A stretch of DNA of 64,000 nt from Nitrospira sp. (GCA_029194665.1 JARFXO010000010.1:1-64000); one strand, 5' to 3'; counted from the first letter of the stretch, positions 26,135 through 35,319 are shown. Program-made: numbers and translations. Notes: generated by a model not told the origin, from the sequence alone.

Positions 26135-28006
26135 TTATGGTTCGCGGAGGATTTGTTTGGTCGCTTCAACAATGGACCGCACTCCAATCCCATAGTGATC
26201 GACGAGTTCTTCAGGTTTTCCACTATGCGGGATTTCACGAACGGCGAGTTTAAAGACTTTCATGCCTTCCGTTGCAACAGCGCTGAGAACGGCATCGCCC
26301 AGACCTCCGTGGGCGTAGTGATCTTCAACCGTGAGGATTCGACGCTGTGTCGCCAGTCCGCTTTCCATCAAGGTGGTCTTATCGATAGGCGCGATGCTGT
26401 AAAGATCGATCACGCGAACCGCAATGCCAGATGATTTCAACTGGTCATGGGCTTTCAAGGCTTCAAACAGCGTCACTCCCGCGGCCACGATTGTGAGCAC
26501 ATCCGATGCACTCTGCCGAAGGATTTTGCTGCCGCCGATGCGGAACCGTTCCTCTGGTCCGTAGAGCACCGGAGTCTTCGGCCTTCCGGCACGTATATAG
26601 ACCATGCCTCTGTGTTTGGCGGCTTCCTCGATTAATTGATACGTTGAGTTGCCGTCGGAGGGATAGAGTACCGTCACGTTTGGTTGCGCCGCCATCATCG
26701 CGATATCTTCCAAGCCCATTTGCGACGGCCCATCTTCGCCGATGCTCACGCCGACATGAGTTCCAACGAGCTTAACATTCGAACCACTGATCGCGACCAT
26801 ACGGATGAAGTCGTAGGCGCGACTGAAGAAACAGGCAAAAGTCGCTGCAAACGGGATCTTGCCGCAGGCAGCCAGACCGGCGGCGGCACCCACCATATTT
26901 TGCTCGGCGATGAAACTCTCAAAGAACCGATTGGGAAACTTCTTGCCGAATTTATCGGTGTATGTGGAATTTTTTACATCGGCGTCCAATGCGACGATCG
27001 ACGAGTTCACGGAACCCAAGGCTTCCAATGCCACACCGAAGGCTTCGCGCGTCGCGACGGAGTCACCGATTTTATAGGGTGCGGCGGGCATTGGGCTGTT
27101 GGCTGAGGGAGGGGTGCTGGAAGCCGATGGTTTTGGGATCTGGACCACCGCACCGTTCTGGCTCAATTGCCTCGTGAGTTCGTCGAGGGCCTTCTGGGTC
27201 TCCTCGCCTTTTTTAAGTGGTTTGCCGTGCCAGTCTGCCTTGTTCTCGATGAACGAAATACCTTTGCCTTTGTACGTTCTTGCCAGCACCACGGTCGGTT
27301 GTCCTTTGGTGCGGCCAGCCTCATCAAATGCCTTGAGGATGGCCACGAGATCATGGCCATCGACGACGATGGCATGCCAACCGAATCCGGCCCACCGGGA
27401 ACGGTATGCCTCCATGTCGTGCTGCAGCATGGTGGGATCACTCTGTCCCAGTCGGTTCACATCAACAATCGCGCACAAATTATCCAAGCCATATTGGCGT
27501 CCGATCTCAGCGGCTTCCCAGACCGATCCTTCGACCGATTCTCCATCCCCCATCAATACGTAGGTTCGGTAATCGAGCCTGTCGACGAACTTTGCATTCA
27601 ATGCGATGCCGATCCCGACGGGAAGTCCTTGTCCCAGTGAACCAGTCGCCATATCAACGAAGGGCAAGCGAGGAGTCGGATGTCCTTCAAGGTCGGACGT
27701 CAAGGTGCGCAACTTTAAAAGGTCACTTTGAGGAAAGAGGCCCGCTTCCGCCCATGCTGCGTAGAGCAGCGGAGCCGCATGACCTTTTGACAGGATAAAA
27801 CGGTCGCTGTTAGGCGACTTTGGATCATGGGGATCGTAACGCATGACGGAATAAAACAATGCGGCGACGATGTCGGCGGCGGAGGCGCAGCTCGAAGGAT
27901 GACCGCTCCCTGCCTCGCTGGTGGCCCGCACACTGTTGATGCGGAGTTGGGTGGCCTTGTTATGTAAGGTGCTGAGCAATTCAGGCGAAGCAGCTGAACC
28001 TACCAT
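26135..28006 (-). CDS. tkt: Transketolase (animal-type short form)
   Basis: A 623-residue thiamine-diphosphate enzyme of the pentose phosphate and carbon-rearrangement pathways. It shows SEAGSGHPSSCASAADI, SKGHAAPLLYAA, the TPP motif GDGESVEGSVWEA (about residue 155) and ending NxxDVNRLGQS, and the C-terminal half with FFESFIAEQNM, GEDGPSQMGLEDIAM and VEDHYAHGGLGDAV. The wording of these motifs and the length follow mammalian-type transketolases rather than E. coli TktA, whose motif is GDGCMMEG. A Ser/Pro-rich linker (about residues 293-310) joins the halves. AGGA sits 8 bases ahead of the ATG. Confidence 0.95.
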   Translation of the reverse strand: MVGSAASPELLSTLHNKATQLRINSVRATSEAGSGHPSSCASAADIVAALFYSVMRYDPHDPKSPNSDRFILSKGHAAPLLYAAWAEAGLFPQSDLLKLRTLTSDLEGHPTPRLPFVDMATGSLGQGLPVGIGIALNAKFVDRLDYRTYVLMGDGESVEGSVWEAAEIGRQYGLDNLCAIVDVNRLGQSDPTMLQHDMEAYRSRWAGFGWHAIVVDGHDLVAILKAFDEAGRTKGQPTVVLARTYKGKGISFIENKADWHGKPLKKGEETQKALDELTRQLSQNGAVVQIPKPSASSTPPSANSPMPAAPYKIGDSVATREAFGVALEALGSVNSSIVALDADVKNSTYTDKFGKKFPNRFFESFIAEQNMVGAAAGLAACGKIPFAATFACFFSRAYDFIRMVAISGSNVKLVGTHVGVSIGEDGPSQMGLEDIAMMAAQPNVTVLYPSDGNSTYQLIEEAAKHRGMVYIRAGRPKTPVLYGPEERFRIGGSKILRQSASDVLTIVAAGVTLFEALKAHDQLKSSGIAVRVIDLYSIAPIDKTTLMESGLATQRRILTVEDHYAHGGLGDAVLSAVATEGMKVFKLAVREIPHSGKPEELVDHYGIGVRSIVEATKQILREP

Positions 28007-28122
28007 GGGAGATCCTTTCGGGATAGAGATCAGAGAATGAGTATTGTGTGATTGTATACTCTCGGCAGTGGTCTGAGAGAGCTTGAGGCTAACAAATCGG
28101 CTGGGTAGAGGTCAATGAAGAG

Positions 28123-28158
28123 ATGTAGCGCCCCTGGAGAGAACCAGGGGCGCTACAT
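28123..28158 (-). terminator. Hairpin terminator candidate after the FN3 lipoprotein gene
   Basis: ATGTAGCGCCCCTGG (28123-28137) pairs perfectly with CCAGGGGCGCTACAT (28144-28158) around an AGAGAA loop, 15 base pairs. It lies 28 bases beyond the stop of the lipoprotein gene on the reverse strand and upstream of transketolase. No T-run of note, so termination strength is uncertain. Confidence 0.65.
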
Positions 28159-28186
28159 GAAAGGTGATAGTAGCGAATGCTATCGC

Positions 28187-28888
28187 TTAGCTTTGAACCG
28201 AAGGCGTGACCACGAGCACCTCATTTGAACAAGGGCTATCAGATTCACTCTCCGATTCGCCGAATGCACTGATTGAAAAGAAATAGACGGTATTGGGTTC
28301 GAGGCCGGTGATTGTGGCTGGGGGAGCCCCAACCCGTTGGCTTTCCTCGTAGGAACATGAGCCAGGTTCTCCAGACGATTTTTTCCCATAGTGGACAAAA
28401 TACCCTTGCACATCTGGATCAGTCGACGCATCCCAAGTCAATCGTGCAGTAGCTCCGGTTGGGGTAGAGGTCACTGAGATGGTCGGGTCTTCCTCGCCCT
28501 CAGCAGATTCCCCTTCAACTGAAGGGTCAGAATCTTCGGTCACATGTGCAGTCGCCTGTTCTTCGGCGGCTTGCTCGGCGGCATGCGCGGTCGCGTGTTC
28601 TGCGGTCGTGTCTTCTGCGGCCACATGTACGGCCGCGGGTTCTGTCGGAGTTGCTGTCGGGTCCTCCTCGGCAGGAGATCCCGCTGTAGCAGGGTTAGAG
28701 CCAGACTGGGTCCCTTCACCCGATTGGGCGTCGGATGGTGTGGAGAGAGACGAGATAGGTGGTACCCCTTGTCCGTCTGCACCACATCCAGCTAGCGGGA
28801 GGGCGATGAGACCCAAAGCTATGACCTGGGCGATCACAATCGTGAAATTTCGATGGACGAGACCAAACGAAATCGCGTTTCTCAGCAT
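28187..28888 (-). CDS. Lipoprotein with Ala/Glu/Thr-rich linker and fibronectin type III domain
   Basis: A 233-residue lipoprotein. The signal peptide ends in the lipobox LAGC (Cys about residue 35). Residues about 40-130 are low complexity, dominated by Ala, Glu, Thr, His and Ser, and look like a disordered stalk. The last 95 residues form a fibronectin type III domain (TARLTWDASTDPDVQGYFVHYG, ending TGLEPNTVYFFSISAF). Such proteins are displayed at the envelope and may bind other proteins or glycans; no function can be assigned. A strong hairpin follows the gene. Confidence 0.88.
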   Translation of the reverse strand: MLRNAISFGLVHRNFTIVIAQVIALGLIALPLAGCGADGQGVPPISSLSTPSDAQSGEGTQSGSNPATAGSPAEEDPTATPTEPAAVHVAAEDTTAEHATAHAAEQAAEEQATAHVTEDSDPSVEGESAEGEEDPTISVTSTPTGATARLTWDASTDPDVQGYFVHYGKKSSGEPGSCSYEESQRVGAPPATITGLEPNTVYFFSISAFGESESESDSPCSNEVLVVTPSVQS

Positions 28889-29145
28889 AAGAAACTCCCT
28901 CAGAATTAGGTGAAAATTGTGTACGAAGCAACGACGGTTTCAGTGGAGTAGCAAAGTGTATGCCCATGCGTGAATTAAAAAATGCGTTACTATTCAGTGC
29001 GTTGAGAATTTGCAGGACGGATCAGCATGCTGAGTGTGAAGGGATCAACCTTCAAGTAGTGCCGACAGCCAGCGAGGACGTGATGAGCCCGCACCGTAGG
29101 ATTGGCCCACTCACGACCGTTGTGATGATTGATCAAGAGAAGGGA

Positions 29146-29994
29146 TCAAGAAGCGATTCGTTGAGGATCTGGTCGATCTCTAAAAAATCGAAACAGCAGA
29201 TAGCCGTTTATGAGGACCACGATGGATAGAATACTGTAGGTCGTGATGGGTGTGGCCAGATCGAGTTCTACCAGCACCCGAGACAGACCGAATCCGACTA
29301 CTAACCCATCGAATGCCATACAAATGCGTCTGAATGTTTCAGGGTCCATCAATCGGATGAGGTAGGTTCCGAGTGGAATACCGACGATGACGCTCGGAAC
29401 GATGTAGGGGATAATATCCATGCTGCCGACACTGTAGAAGCCGATGAATCCATAAGCAATCGCCGTGAGAGAGGATTCAGCGACACGGATGACTCCCAAG
29501 GCTGCCCGGAAATCTTGTTTGGCATACCCTTGATTGTTGAAGAGCAAGGCAAGAGGGGGACCGGAAATGGTTGTGACCGAATAGAGCGTCCCGATTCCAA
29601 TTCCAAACGGGATGGCAATAGCCCTTTCAGCTTGAATGGGTTTTCGGATGCCGGCAGCTTGAAGAAGGATCAACGGTAATAGAAAGAAATAAGTGACGAA
29701 TTTGATCCACGCGGGTTGAACCAGAAAGAGAATGTAACTGCCGATGCCGATTCCAATGGCCAGCCCAATCAGAATCGGGGCTACACGCCGCCAGATATTC
29801 GGGATGCTCTTCCGATTCATGAACAGTACATAGCCATTAATGACGAGCTCGATCAGCACGAGGGCAGGGTTTAAGATGCGATTGGTGTAGAACAGCAATG
29901 CCACTGGAACAGTGATCGACGAAAAGCCGTAGCCGAGTGCACCGTTGACCGTGGCGGCGACAAACGTAATGAGGACGAGAACGACTGCATCCAT
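29146..29994 (-). CDS. TauE/SafE-family anion transporter
   Basis: A 282-residue inner-membrane protein with about eight hydrophobic segments and the TauE/SafE (DUF81) look: VATVNGALGYGFSSITVP at the N-terminus and a matching repeat around ISGPPLALLF in the middle. Family members export sulfite, sulfoacetate or related anions. It lies 6 bases downstream of an Rrf2-type regulator on the same strand, consistent with sulfur-responsive control, but the transported ion is not proven. Confidence 0.9.
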   Translation of the reverse strand: MDAVVLVLITFVAATVNGALGYGFSSITVPVALLFYTNRILNPALVLIELVINGYVLFMNRKSIPNIWRRVAPILIGLAIGIGIGSYILFLVQPAWIKFVTYFFLLPLILLQAAGIRKPIQAERAIAIPFGIGIGTLYSVTTISGPPLALLFNNQGYAKQDFRAALGVIRVAESSLTAIAYGFIGFYSVGSMDIIPYIVPSVIVGIPLGTYLIRLMDPETFRRICMAFDGLVVGFGLSRVLVELDLATPITTYSILSIVVLINGYLLFRFFRDRPDPQRIAS

Positions 29995-30000
29995 GAGGGC

Positions 30001-30435
30001 TTAGCCTTTGGGATGGCCTGCGGCAAAGTCGGCCAGGGAATAGTGATCGAGGATTCCAGCAATCGCATCACGGACTGTGCCCATGACTTGTTGTACGGGA
30101 CATCGCGCTTTATTCGCGTAGGGACAGTCGTTGCATTTCTGGTACGCCGTCTTACTGACGCAGCCGATCGGCGCCAGGGGACCATCGAGTATGCGTATGA
30201 CTTGACCCAATGTGATCTCGTTCGGTTGTTTAATAAGGATATACCCTCCGTGCACGCCGCGTCGGCTGGAGATGAGCCCTGCTCGCTTGAGTGTGAGAAG
30301 AATCTGCTCCAAGAATTCAACAGGGATGTGCTGGCGAGCGGCGATGTCGTGGCGCTGCAGAGTTCGGTTTCCGTGAGTCAAGGTGAGCTCAAGCAACGCT
30401 CGGAGACCATATTCACTTTTTTTCGAGAGTCTCAT
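30001..30435 (-). CDS. Rrf2-family transcriptional regulator with cysteine cluster
   Basis: A 144-residue winged-helix regulator: MRLSKKSEYGLRALLEL at the start, the recognition helix region HIPVEFLEQILLTLKRAGLI, the GGYILIKQP wing, and then C-x9-C-x2-C-x7-C from residue 92 in CVSKTAYQKCNDCPYANKARC. Rrf2 proteins with three or four such cysteines (IscR, NsrR, RsrR) hold an Fe-S cluster; CymR-type members sense cysteine metabolism instead. It is probably cotranscribed with the TauE transporter. No clear operator is visible upstream. Confidence 0.93.
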   Translation of the reverse strand: MRLSKKSEYGLRALLELTLTHGNRTLQRHDIAARQHIPVEFLEQILLTLKRAGLISSRRGVHGGYILIKQPNEITLGQVIRILDGPLAPIGCVSKTAYQKCNDCPYANKARCPVQQVMGTVRDAIAGILDHYSLADFAAGHPKG

Positions 30436-30650
30436 AAAAGTAGAGTGAGTTTGTCAACAAGTTTCACAATAGAGTAAATGTCGACGGTTCGTCAAGGTCA
30501 AAGTTTCTGAGGTGAGTATTCATCAGTGGCCGACACAGGAGACGTCTCGGGTAGTTCGATCATTGCAGAGTTCAGGCTTTCCAGCTTTTATTCCCTTTGT
30601 GGATTCATTAAGATAGGTGCCTGGTATCGTCCTCCTCCGCGAGGTCATTT

Positions 30651-32012
30651 TTGAAATCCAAGATCGTTTTTTCTTGCCAAGCCTGCGGCCATCAGGCCCC
30701 ACGGTGGCTTGGCCGCTGCCCTGACTGCGGCGGCTGGAATACGATGAAAGAGGAGCGGCAGGCGGCGACCGGAAAAGGGCGACCTGTTGCCCTGAAGGCA
30801 GCTCAGCCCAAGGCCACGCCCATTGGTGAAATTGAGGTAGTGGGAGAGGATCGTCACCTCACCCGTATCGGTGAATTCGATCGTGTCTTGGGTGGTGGGG
30901 TGATTCCCGGCTCGGTCATTCTCATCGGGGGCGATCCTGGGATCGGGAAGACAACGTTACTCTTGCAAGCCTTGCCACGGTTGGCGACCAAGGAGACGCC
31001 TGTTCTCTACGTCTCCGGGGAAGAGTCTCCTCGGCAGATCAAGATGCGTGGGCAGCGGCTCGGCATCGAGCATCCGCATCTGTTGATTCTCGCCGAAACT
31101 TCTCTCGAACATATTCTGAAAGCCATCCAGGAAACTGGGCCAGCTGCGGTGGTGATCGATTCGATTCAGACCGTGTATACAGAACAAATTACCTCCGCTC
31201 CCGGCAGCATCAGTCAAGTTCAGGAAGTCGCCGGACAGCTGATGTGGTTTGCGAAACGAGCCGGTGTCCCGGTCTTTATCATCGGGCATGTGACCAAAGA
31301 AGGGGCCATTGCCGGGCCGCGGCTGCTGGAACATATCGTCGATACGGTCTTATACTTTGAAGGCGATAAAGGGCACAGCTATCGGATTCTCCGCGCCGTG
31401 AAGAATCGTTTTGGATCGACGAACGAAATCGGGGTCTTCGAAATGAAGGATGTGGGGCTCGAGGAGGTGAATAACCCTTCAGAATTGTTTCTGGCGGAAC
31501 GTCCTGAACGGAGTACCGGATCTGTGGTTGTGTCGAGTCTCGAAGGTACGAGACCGATACTGGTTGAACTGCAAGCGTTGGTGTCCTCGACCACCTATGC
31601 GATGCCTAAACGAATGGCGAACGGGGTGGAGGTCAACAGAGTCTCGCTGTTGCTCGCCGTGATGGAGAAACGGCTGGGGGTGCATCTTTCCGGGCAGGAC
31701 GTGTATCTGAATGTCGTTGGAGGCATGCATATCGACGAACCGGCGATTGACTTGGGGATCGTCGCAGCTGTCACATCGAGTTTACGGGAGGTGACTGTCG
31801 AGCCAGGGACGTTATTGTTGGGAGAAGTAGGCCTGGGAGGCGAGATACGTGCCGTCAGTCAGGCTGAATTGCGCATTCGCGAGTCCGCCAAGATGGGATT
31901 CAAGCGATGCATTTTGCCTGAGCGAAATCTGACGAAGCTCGATCCCATCGACGGAATGGAGCTGATCGGTATTCAGGAACTGCGGGAGGCATTGGATGCG
32001 GTGTTGGCGTGA
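30651..32012 (+). CDS. radA: DNA repair protein RadA
   Basis: A 453-residue RecA-related branch-migration ATPase that helps process recombination intermediates. It shows the N-terminal zinc finger (CQACG and CPDCGGW), Walker A GGDPGIGKTT (about residue 95), Walker B VVIDSIQTV, the RadA-specific KNRFGSTNEIG, and a C-terminal Lon-protease-like domain (EPAIDLGIVAA). The start is TTG at 30651 with GAGG 8 bases upstream; there is no ATG in range. It begins a long forward gene run. Confidence 0.96.
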   Translation: MKSKIVFSCQACGHQAPRWLGRCPDCGGWNTMKEERQAATGKGRPVALKAAQPKATPIGEIEVVGEDRHLTRIGEFDRVLGGGVIPGSVILIGGDPGIGKTTLLLQALPRLATKETPVLYVSGEESPRQIKMRGQRLGIEHPHLLILAETSLEHILKAIQETGPAAVVIDSIQTVYTEQITSAPGSISQVQEVAGQLMWFAKRAGVPVFIIGHVTKEGAIAGPRLLEHIVDTVLYFEGDKGHSYRILRAVKNRFGSTNEIGVFEMKDVGLEEVNNPSELFLAERPERSTGSVVVSSLEGTRPILVELQALVSSTTYAMPKRMANGVEVNRVSLLLAVMEKRLGVHLSGQDVYLNVVGGMHIDEPAIDLGIVAAVTSSLREVTVEPGTLLLGEVGLGGEIRAVSQAELRIRESAKMGFKRCILPERNLTKLDPIDGMELIGIQELREALDAVLA

Positions 32013-32038
32013 GGGGGGGGCAGGAGGGGAGGGGGATA

Positions 32039-32887
32039 GTGAAGAATAGGATGATGAAACGTGCTTTTCCCCTTACATTCCTCACAGCGTTCTGGCTCCT
32101 TCTCACCGCATGCGCCCTGTTCGTACCGAAGCATGAAGCGCCGCCGCTTAAGCAGGTGACCGCCGAAGAACTGACCGAGCTCTTGCGCCAGCGAGATGCA
32201 GCGATCCATTCTTTCAAGGGGCTGTTCAGCGCGAAAGTGCGTGGCGGGTTCTTGCCGATTGCCTCTCGCGTCGAAGGCGCGGTCTACTACCGTCGGCCGA
32301 ACGCGTTGAGGCTGAGGGGGTTTACTCCTCTCGGGAACGAGCTGTTCGACTTTGTTCAAAGTGATGATCTGTACAAGCTTCGCTTGCCTCTCGAGGGGAA
32401 AGCCTATGCCGGTCACCAGTCCGACCTGAAAGCTGGTGGGAAGCTGGCTCGATTCTCTCAGTTGAGTGTATGGGCGGTGGGTGGCGTGTTGGGGACACAC
32501 TCCGTTGCCGGGGGCGAAACGGTGAAGGTCGTGGAAGAGAAAGGTCGATATCGTCTCGACGTCTATGCGTCGACAACCGAGGGAACGAGCCCATCGCATC
32601 ATCCAATCCGACGCCTATGGTTTGACGTCCGATTGCTGGTGGTGCAAGAAGATTGGTTTGGGCCGAGTGGGGAGGTCGAGGCGACGATTCAGTATGACGA
32701 CTTTAGGCCGCTGGACGAGGTGGGAAGTATTCCGATAGAGGGCATAGGTGATCAGGATGCCCGGCTATTCCGCCCCTTCAAGATTTCTCTGGAAGATGGG
32801 CGCGGGCAAGGCTCACTGCAAGTCACCTTCCACGAGATGCATCATAATCAAGCCATACGTGCAGAAGACTTAGGTCAGGCCTCGTAA
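32039..32887 (+). CDS. DUF4292/LolB-like lipoprotein
   Basis: A 282-residue lipoprotein: basic start, hydrophobic stretch and lipobox LLTAC (about residue 25). The mature part has the LolA/LolB-like fold signature: IHSFKGLFSAKVRG, GAVYYRRPNALRLRGFTPLG and ELFDFVQSDDLYKL. It may carry or accept lipids at the outer membrane. GTG at 32039 has GGAGG 6 bases upstream and is preferred; ATG at 32051 or 32054 are alternatives with poorer sites. It lies between radA and tsaB with short spacers. Confidence 0.82.
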   Translation: MKNRMMKRAFPLTFLTAFWLLLTACALFVPKHEAPPLKQVTAEELTELLRQRDAAIHSFKGLFSAKVRGGFLPIASRVEGAVYYRRPNALRLRGFTPLGNELFDFVQSDDLYKLRLPLEGKAYAGHQSDLKAGGKLARFSQLSVWAVGGVLGTHSVAGGETVKVVEEKGRYRLDVYASTTEGTSPSHHPIRRLWFDVRLLVVQEDWFGPSGEVEATIQYDDFRPLDEVGSIPIEGIGDQDARLFRPFKISLEDGRGQGSLQVTFHEMHHNQAIRAEDLGQAS

Positions 32888-32893
32888 TCGTCG

Positions 32894-33667
32894 ATGAAAA
32901 TCCTTGCGGTTGAAACGTCCACGACGTGGCAGAGCGTCGCGATTCTCGAAGATGACCTCATCCTGGCGATGCATGAGCAGGAGGCCGGTGGCGCTCAAGG
33001 GTCTCTCCTCTTGCCCACTATCGATCGACTGTTGTCTCAATCCGGATTGCAACTCAGCGATCTCAGTGGTCTTGCCTGTTCGATCGGGCCTGGTTCGTTT
33101 ACCGGTATCAGAGTGGGTCTTGCCACATGCCTCGGACTTCGGGGCGCCGTTGGTCTCCCGCTCACGCTGGTGCCGACGCTGGAAGCAATGGCGAGGAGTC
33201 TGGAAGCAGCAACCGTTCCCGTCTGTCCGATGTTGGTCGGTCGTCGTGGAGAACTGTACTGGGCGATTTTTCGTTGGGTGGGGGGCCAGCGATTGAATCG
33301 CACCCTGAGCGAACAAGTGGGAACCCCAAGCGCGTTGGCACGGAGCCTCACCGAACACACGATGGTATTTGGGCCCGGATGGTCGTCGATGGGGCAGGAT
33401 ATCCAAGCGGCATTGCCGCCGTCAGTCACCGTCACGTCAGGGCCCGATCGAGTCTTCAGACCTTCCGCTAGCCAGGTCGCTCGTATCGGGATGGAGCAGC
33501 TTCGCCGAGGCGAGGTCGCCGGCGAAGTGATTGCGCCGCTGTATGTTCAGCGGGCCGAAGCGGAAATCCAGTACGACCGGTCGGGAGGCGTCTCGCCGGT
33601 TGCGCGACGCCAGAAGCGGGTTGAAACAAAAATCGCCGAGCGAATGGGTCGAGCTCGTCGCCGGTAG
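32894..33667 (+). CDS. tsaB: tRNA threonylcarbamoyladenosine biosynthesis protein TsaB
   Basis: A 257-residue ASKHA-fold protein that scaffolds TsaD and TsaE in making t6A37 on ANN-decoding tRNAs. Motifs are MKILAVETSTTWQSVAI at the N-terminus, ACSIGPGSFTGIRVGL around residue 60, and PLYVQRAEAE near the C-terminus, followed by a basic tail of about 30 residues (RRQKRVETKIAERMGRARRR). TsaD is encoded 10 kb further on. It starts 6 bases after the lipoprotein stop, and rimI follows 14 bases later, the common tsaB-rimI pairing. Confidence 0.95.
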   Translation: MKILAVETSTTWQSVAILEDDLILAMHEQEAGGAQGSLLLPTIDRLLSQSGLQLSDLSGLACSIGPGSFTGIRVGLATCLGLRGAVGLPLTLVPTLEAMARSLEAATVPVCPMLVGRRGELYWAIFRWVGGQRLNRTLSEQVGTPSALARSLTEHTMVFGPGWSSMGQDIQAALPPSVTVTSGPDRVFRPSASQVARIGMEQLRRGEVAGEVIAPLYVQRAEAEIQYDRSGGVSPVARRQKRVETKIAERMGRARRR

Positions 33668-33681
33668 AACATGAAAGAAAT

Positions 33682-34242
33682 ATGAGCAGCGAGGCTGGGT
33701 CTGCGTTCAGGATCATCCCGGCAACTCTGGAGATGTTACCGGACATCCTTGCTTTGGAAGAGGCTTGCTTCTCGTCCCCTTGGACGCGCAAAATGCTGGA
33801 AGCTGAGTTGACGGGCAACCAATTCGCCCACTTTCTCGTCGCGAGGCACCACCAGGAGTCGGCAACAAAGGTAGAACCCACGATTATCGGGTATCATTGC
33901 TTCTGGATCGTCTTTGAAGAGCTGCGTTTGATGAATTTGGCGGTGCGAGAGTCGATGCGGAGAAGGGGGGTTGGAAGAGCGCTTGTCACCGAAGCCCTCC
34001 ATCGGGGATTAGAGCAAGCGACGACTCGGGCGGTCCTCGAAGTGAGAGCCTCAAACGAGCCCGCGCTTGCTCTCTATACACGTCTAGGTTTTGTGCAGAT
34101 CAGTAGTCGCCCTCATTATTATACGAATCCCACCGAAGACGCCGTGCTGATGGAAATGAACCCGCTCGTGATATTGCGCGGCCCGCAGCGGGATAAGAGT
34201 TTTGCCTCAGGAGGTGAACCAGCTTCGACAAACCCACTTTAA
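33682..34242 (+). CDS. rimI: Ribosomal protein alanine N-acetyltransferase
   Basis: A 186-residue GNAT acetyltransferase. LEEACFSSPWT (the RimI substrate-binding Trp region) lies at residues 28-38, followed by LMNLAVRESMRRRGVGRALV (acetyl-CoA loop, RxxGxG/A) and NEPALALYTRLGF. The family acetylates the N-terminal alanine of ribosomal protein S18, sometimes other substrates. Adjacent to tsaB, as often seen. The last 25 residues are poorly conserved. Confidence 0.93.
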   Translation: MSSEAGSAFRIIPATLEMLPDILALEEACFSSPWTRKMLEAELTGNQFAHFLVARHHQESATKVEPTIIGYHCFWIVFEELRLMNLAVRESMRRRGVGRALVTEALHRGLEQATTRAVLEVRASNEPALALYTRLGFVQISSRPHYYTNPTEDAVLMEMNPLVILRGPQRDKSFASGGEPASTNPL

Positions 34243-34257
34243 CTAGGAGGTGTCGTT

Positions 34258-34497
34258 ATGTTGACAGAAGAAACGATTGCCGAACAGCTTCGCCACTCCA
34301 ACACCGAATTCCGGGAACTCGAAGCGTGTCACCATCGTCTGGATCTTGAACTCAACGAGCTGCAAAAGCGCCATGTCCTGACCCCGACTGAGGAGATCGA
34401 GAAAAAGCGTATACAAAAGGAAAAATTGGCGAAGAAAGACAAGCTTGCAGAACTGATTCGCCTCTACCGCGAGCAAAGGCTCGAGCCGGCGCGGTGA
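34258..34497 (+). CDS. DUF465/YdcH-like small coiled-coil protein
   Basis: A 79-residue, highly charged helical protein with the DUF465 pattern (EFRELEACHHRLDLELNELQK, KKRIQKEKLAKKDKLAELI). It should form an antiparallel helical hairpin; the function of the family is not established. A strong AGGAGG lies ahead of the ATG. Sits between rimI and tatC. Confidence 0.85.
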   Translation: MLTEETIAEQLRHSNTEFRELEACHHRLDLELNELQKRHVLTPTEEIEKKRIQKEKLAKKDKLAELIRLYREQRLEPAR

Positions 34498-34542
34498 CAG
34501 GCTGATCGGCCATCGACTCTGCAGGCGGCTGAATCAGTTAAT

Positions 34543-35319
34543 ATGGAACAGGTCAACCATCCGCTTGCCTCACACATCCAAGCCGTCAAGCGACGACTGA
34601 TCATCATTGGTGTGACAGTCTTGGGTTCGTTGGTGCTGACCTTTTCTTTTTCCACCGAAATGGTCGCGTGGCTCAACCGCCCCTTTCCCAATCAACTTGC
34701 GTTTTATGGCCCCACTGAGGCGCTGTTCGCTTCGATCAAGGTGTCATTGTTAGCAGCCCTCATTCTCAGCTTGCCGGTCATTTTTTATCAATGTTGGAAG
34801 TTCATCGAGCCCGCCCTGTTGCCGAAAGAACAGCGGTGGGCAATCCCGCTATTTATGGTGGCGGGAGGGCTCTTCGCCTTGGGGCTGGTTTTCTGCAATC
34901 TGGTGATTTTGCCGCTGGTGATCGACCTGTTCGTCAGTTTCGGACTTGATCGCGATATTACCCCGCAGTTGAGCGTCGGCACCTACATTGATTTTAACGT
35001 GAAATTCCTGTTCATTTTCGGCTGTGCCTTTGAACTGCCCTTGGCCATGAGTCTTGTGGCTGTGATTGGAGTGGTCTCGGCAGACACGTTTGCGAGGTAC
35101 CGTAAACATGCCGTGTTGTTGTGTCTCATTATTTCCGCTATCGTGACTCCTGACGCAACGCTCTTGACCATGCTCTTGATGGCGGTTCCATTGATGGGGC
35201 TGTATGAGATCGGGATTGTGGGTGCCCGGCTGTTCGGGCGAAGCCGAGACGAAAAGGGGGTTGATTTGCCCCTTGATCCTGATTTGCCGATCAACACAGC
35301 CGGAACGAGAGGACGATGA
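34543..35319 (+). CDS. tatC: Sec-independent protein translocase TatC
   Basis: A 258-residue inner-membrane protein with six transmembrane segments. It is the twin-arginine signal receptor of the Tat pathway. Recognisable parts are the N-terminal LASHIQAVKRRL, the conserved first periplasmic loop FYGPTEALFASIKVSLLAALILSLPVI, and PALLPKEQRWAIP. Tat exports folded cofactor proteins such as Fe-S and molybdopterin enzymes. No tatA/tatB is here. Its stop overlaps the next gene start as ATGA (35316-35319). Confidence 0.95.
   Translation: MEQVNHPLASHIQAVKRRLIIIGVTVLGSLVLTFSFSTEMVAWLNRPFPNQLAFYGPTEALFASIKVSLLAALILSLPVIFYQCWKFIEPALLPKEQRWAIPLFMVAGGLFALGLVFCNLVILPLVIDLFVSFGLDRDITPQLSVGTYIDFNVKFLFIFGCAFELPLAMSLVAVIGVVSADTFARYRKHAVLLCLIISAIVTPDATLLTMLLMAVPLMGLYEIGIVGARLFGRSRDEKGVDLPLDPDLPINTAGTRGR

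Noticed and set aside
29871-30320. 149-residue reverse ORF spanning the TauE/Rrf2 junction
   Set aside because: Different frame from two well-supported genes; low-complexity Ser/Arg composition.
30429-30457. TTGACA-like -35 ahead of the Rrf2 gene
   Set aside because: The matching -10 would fall inside the start codon and is a poor match.
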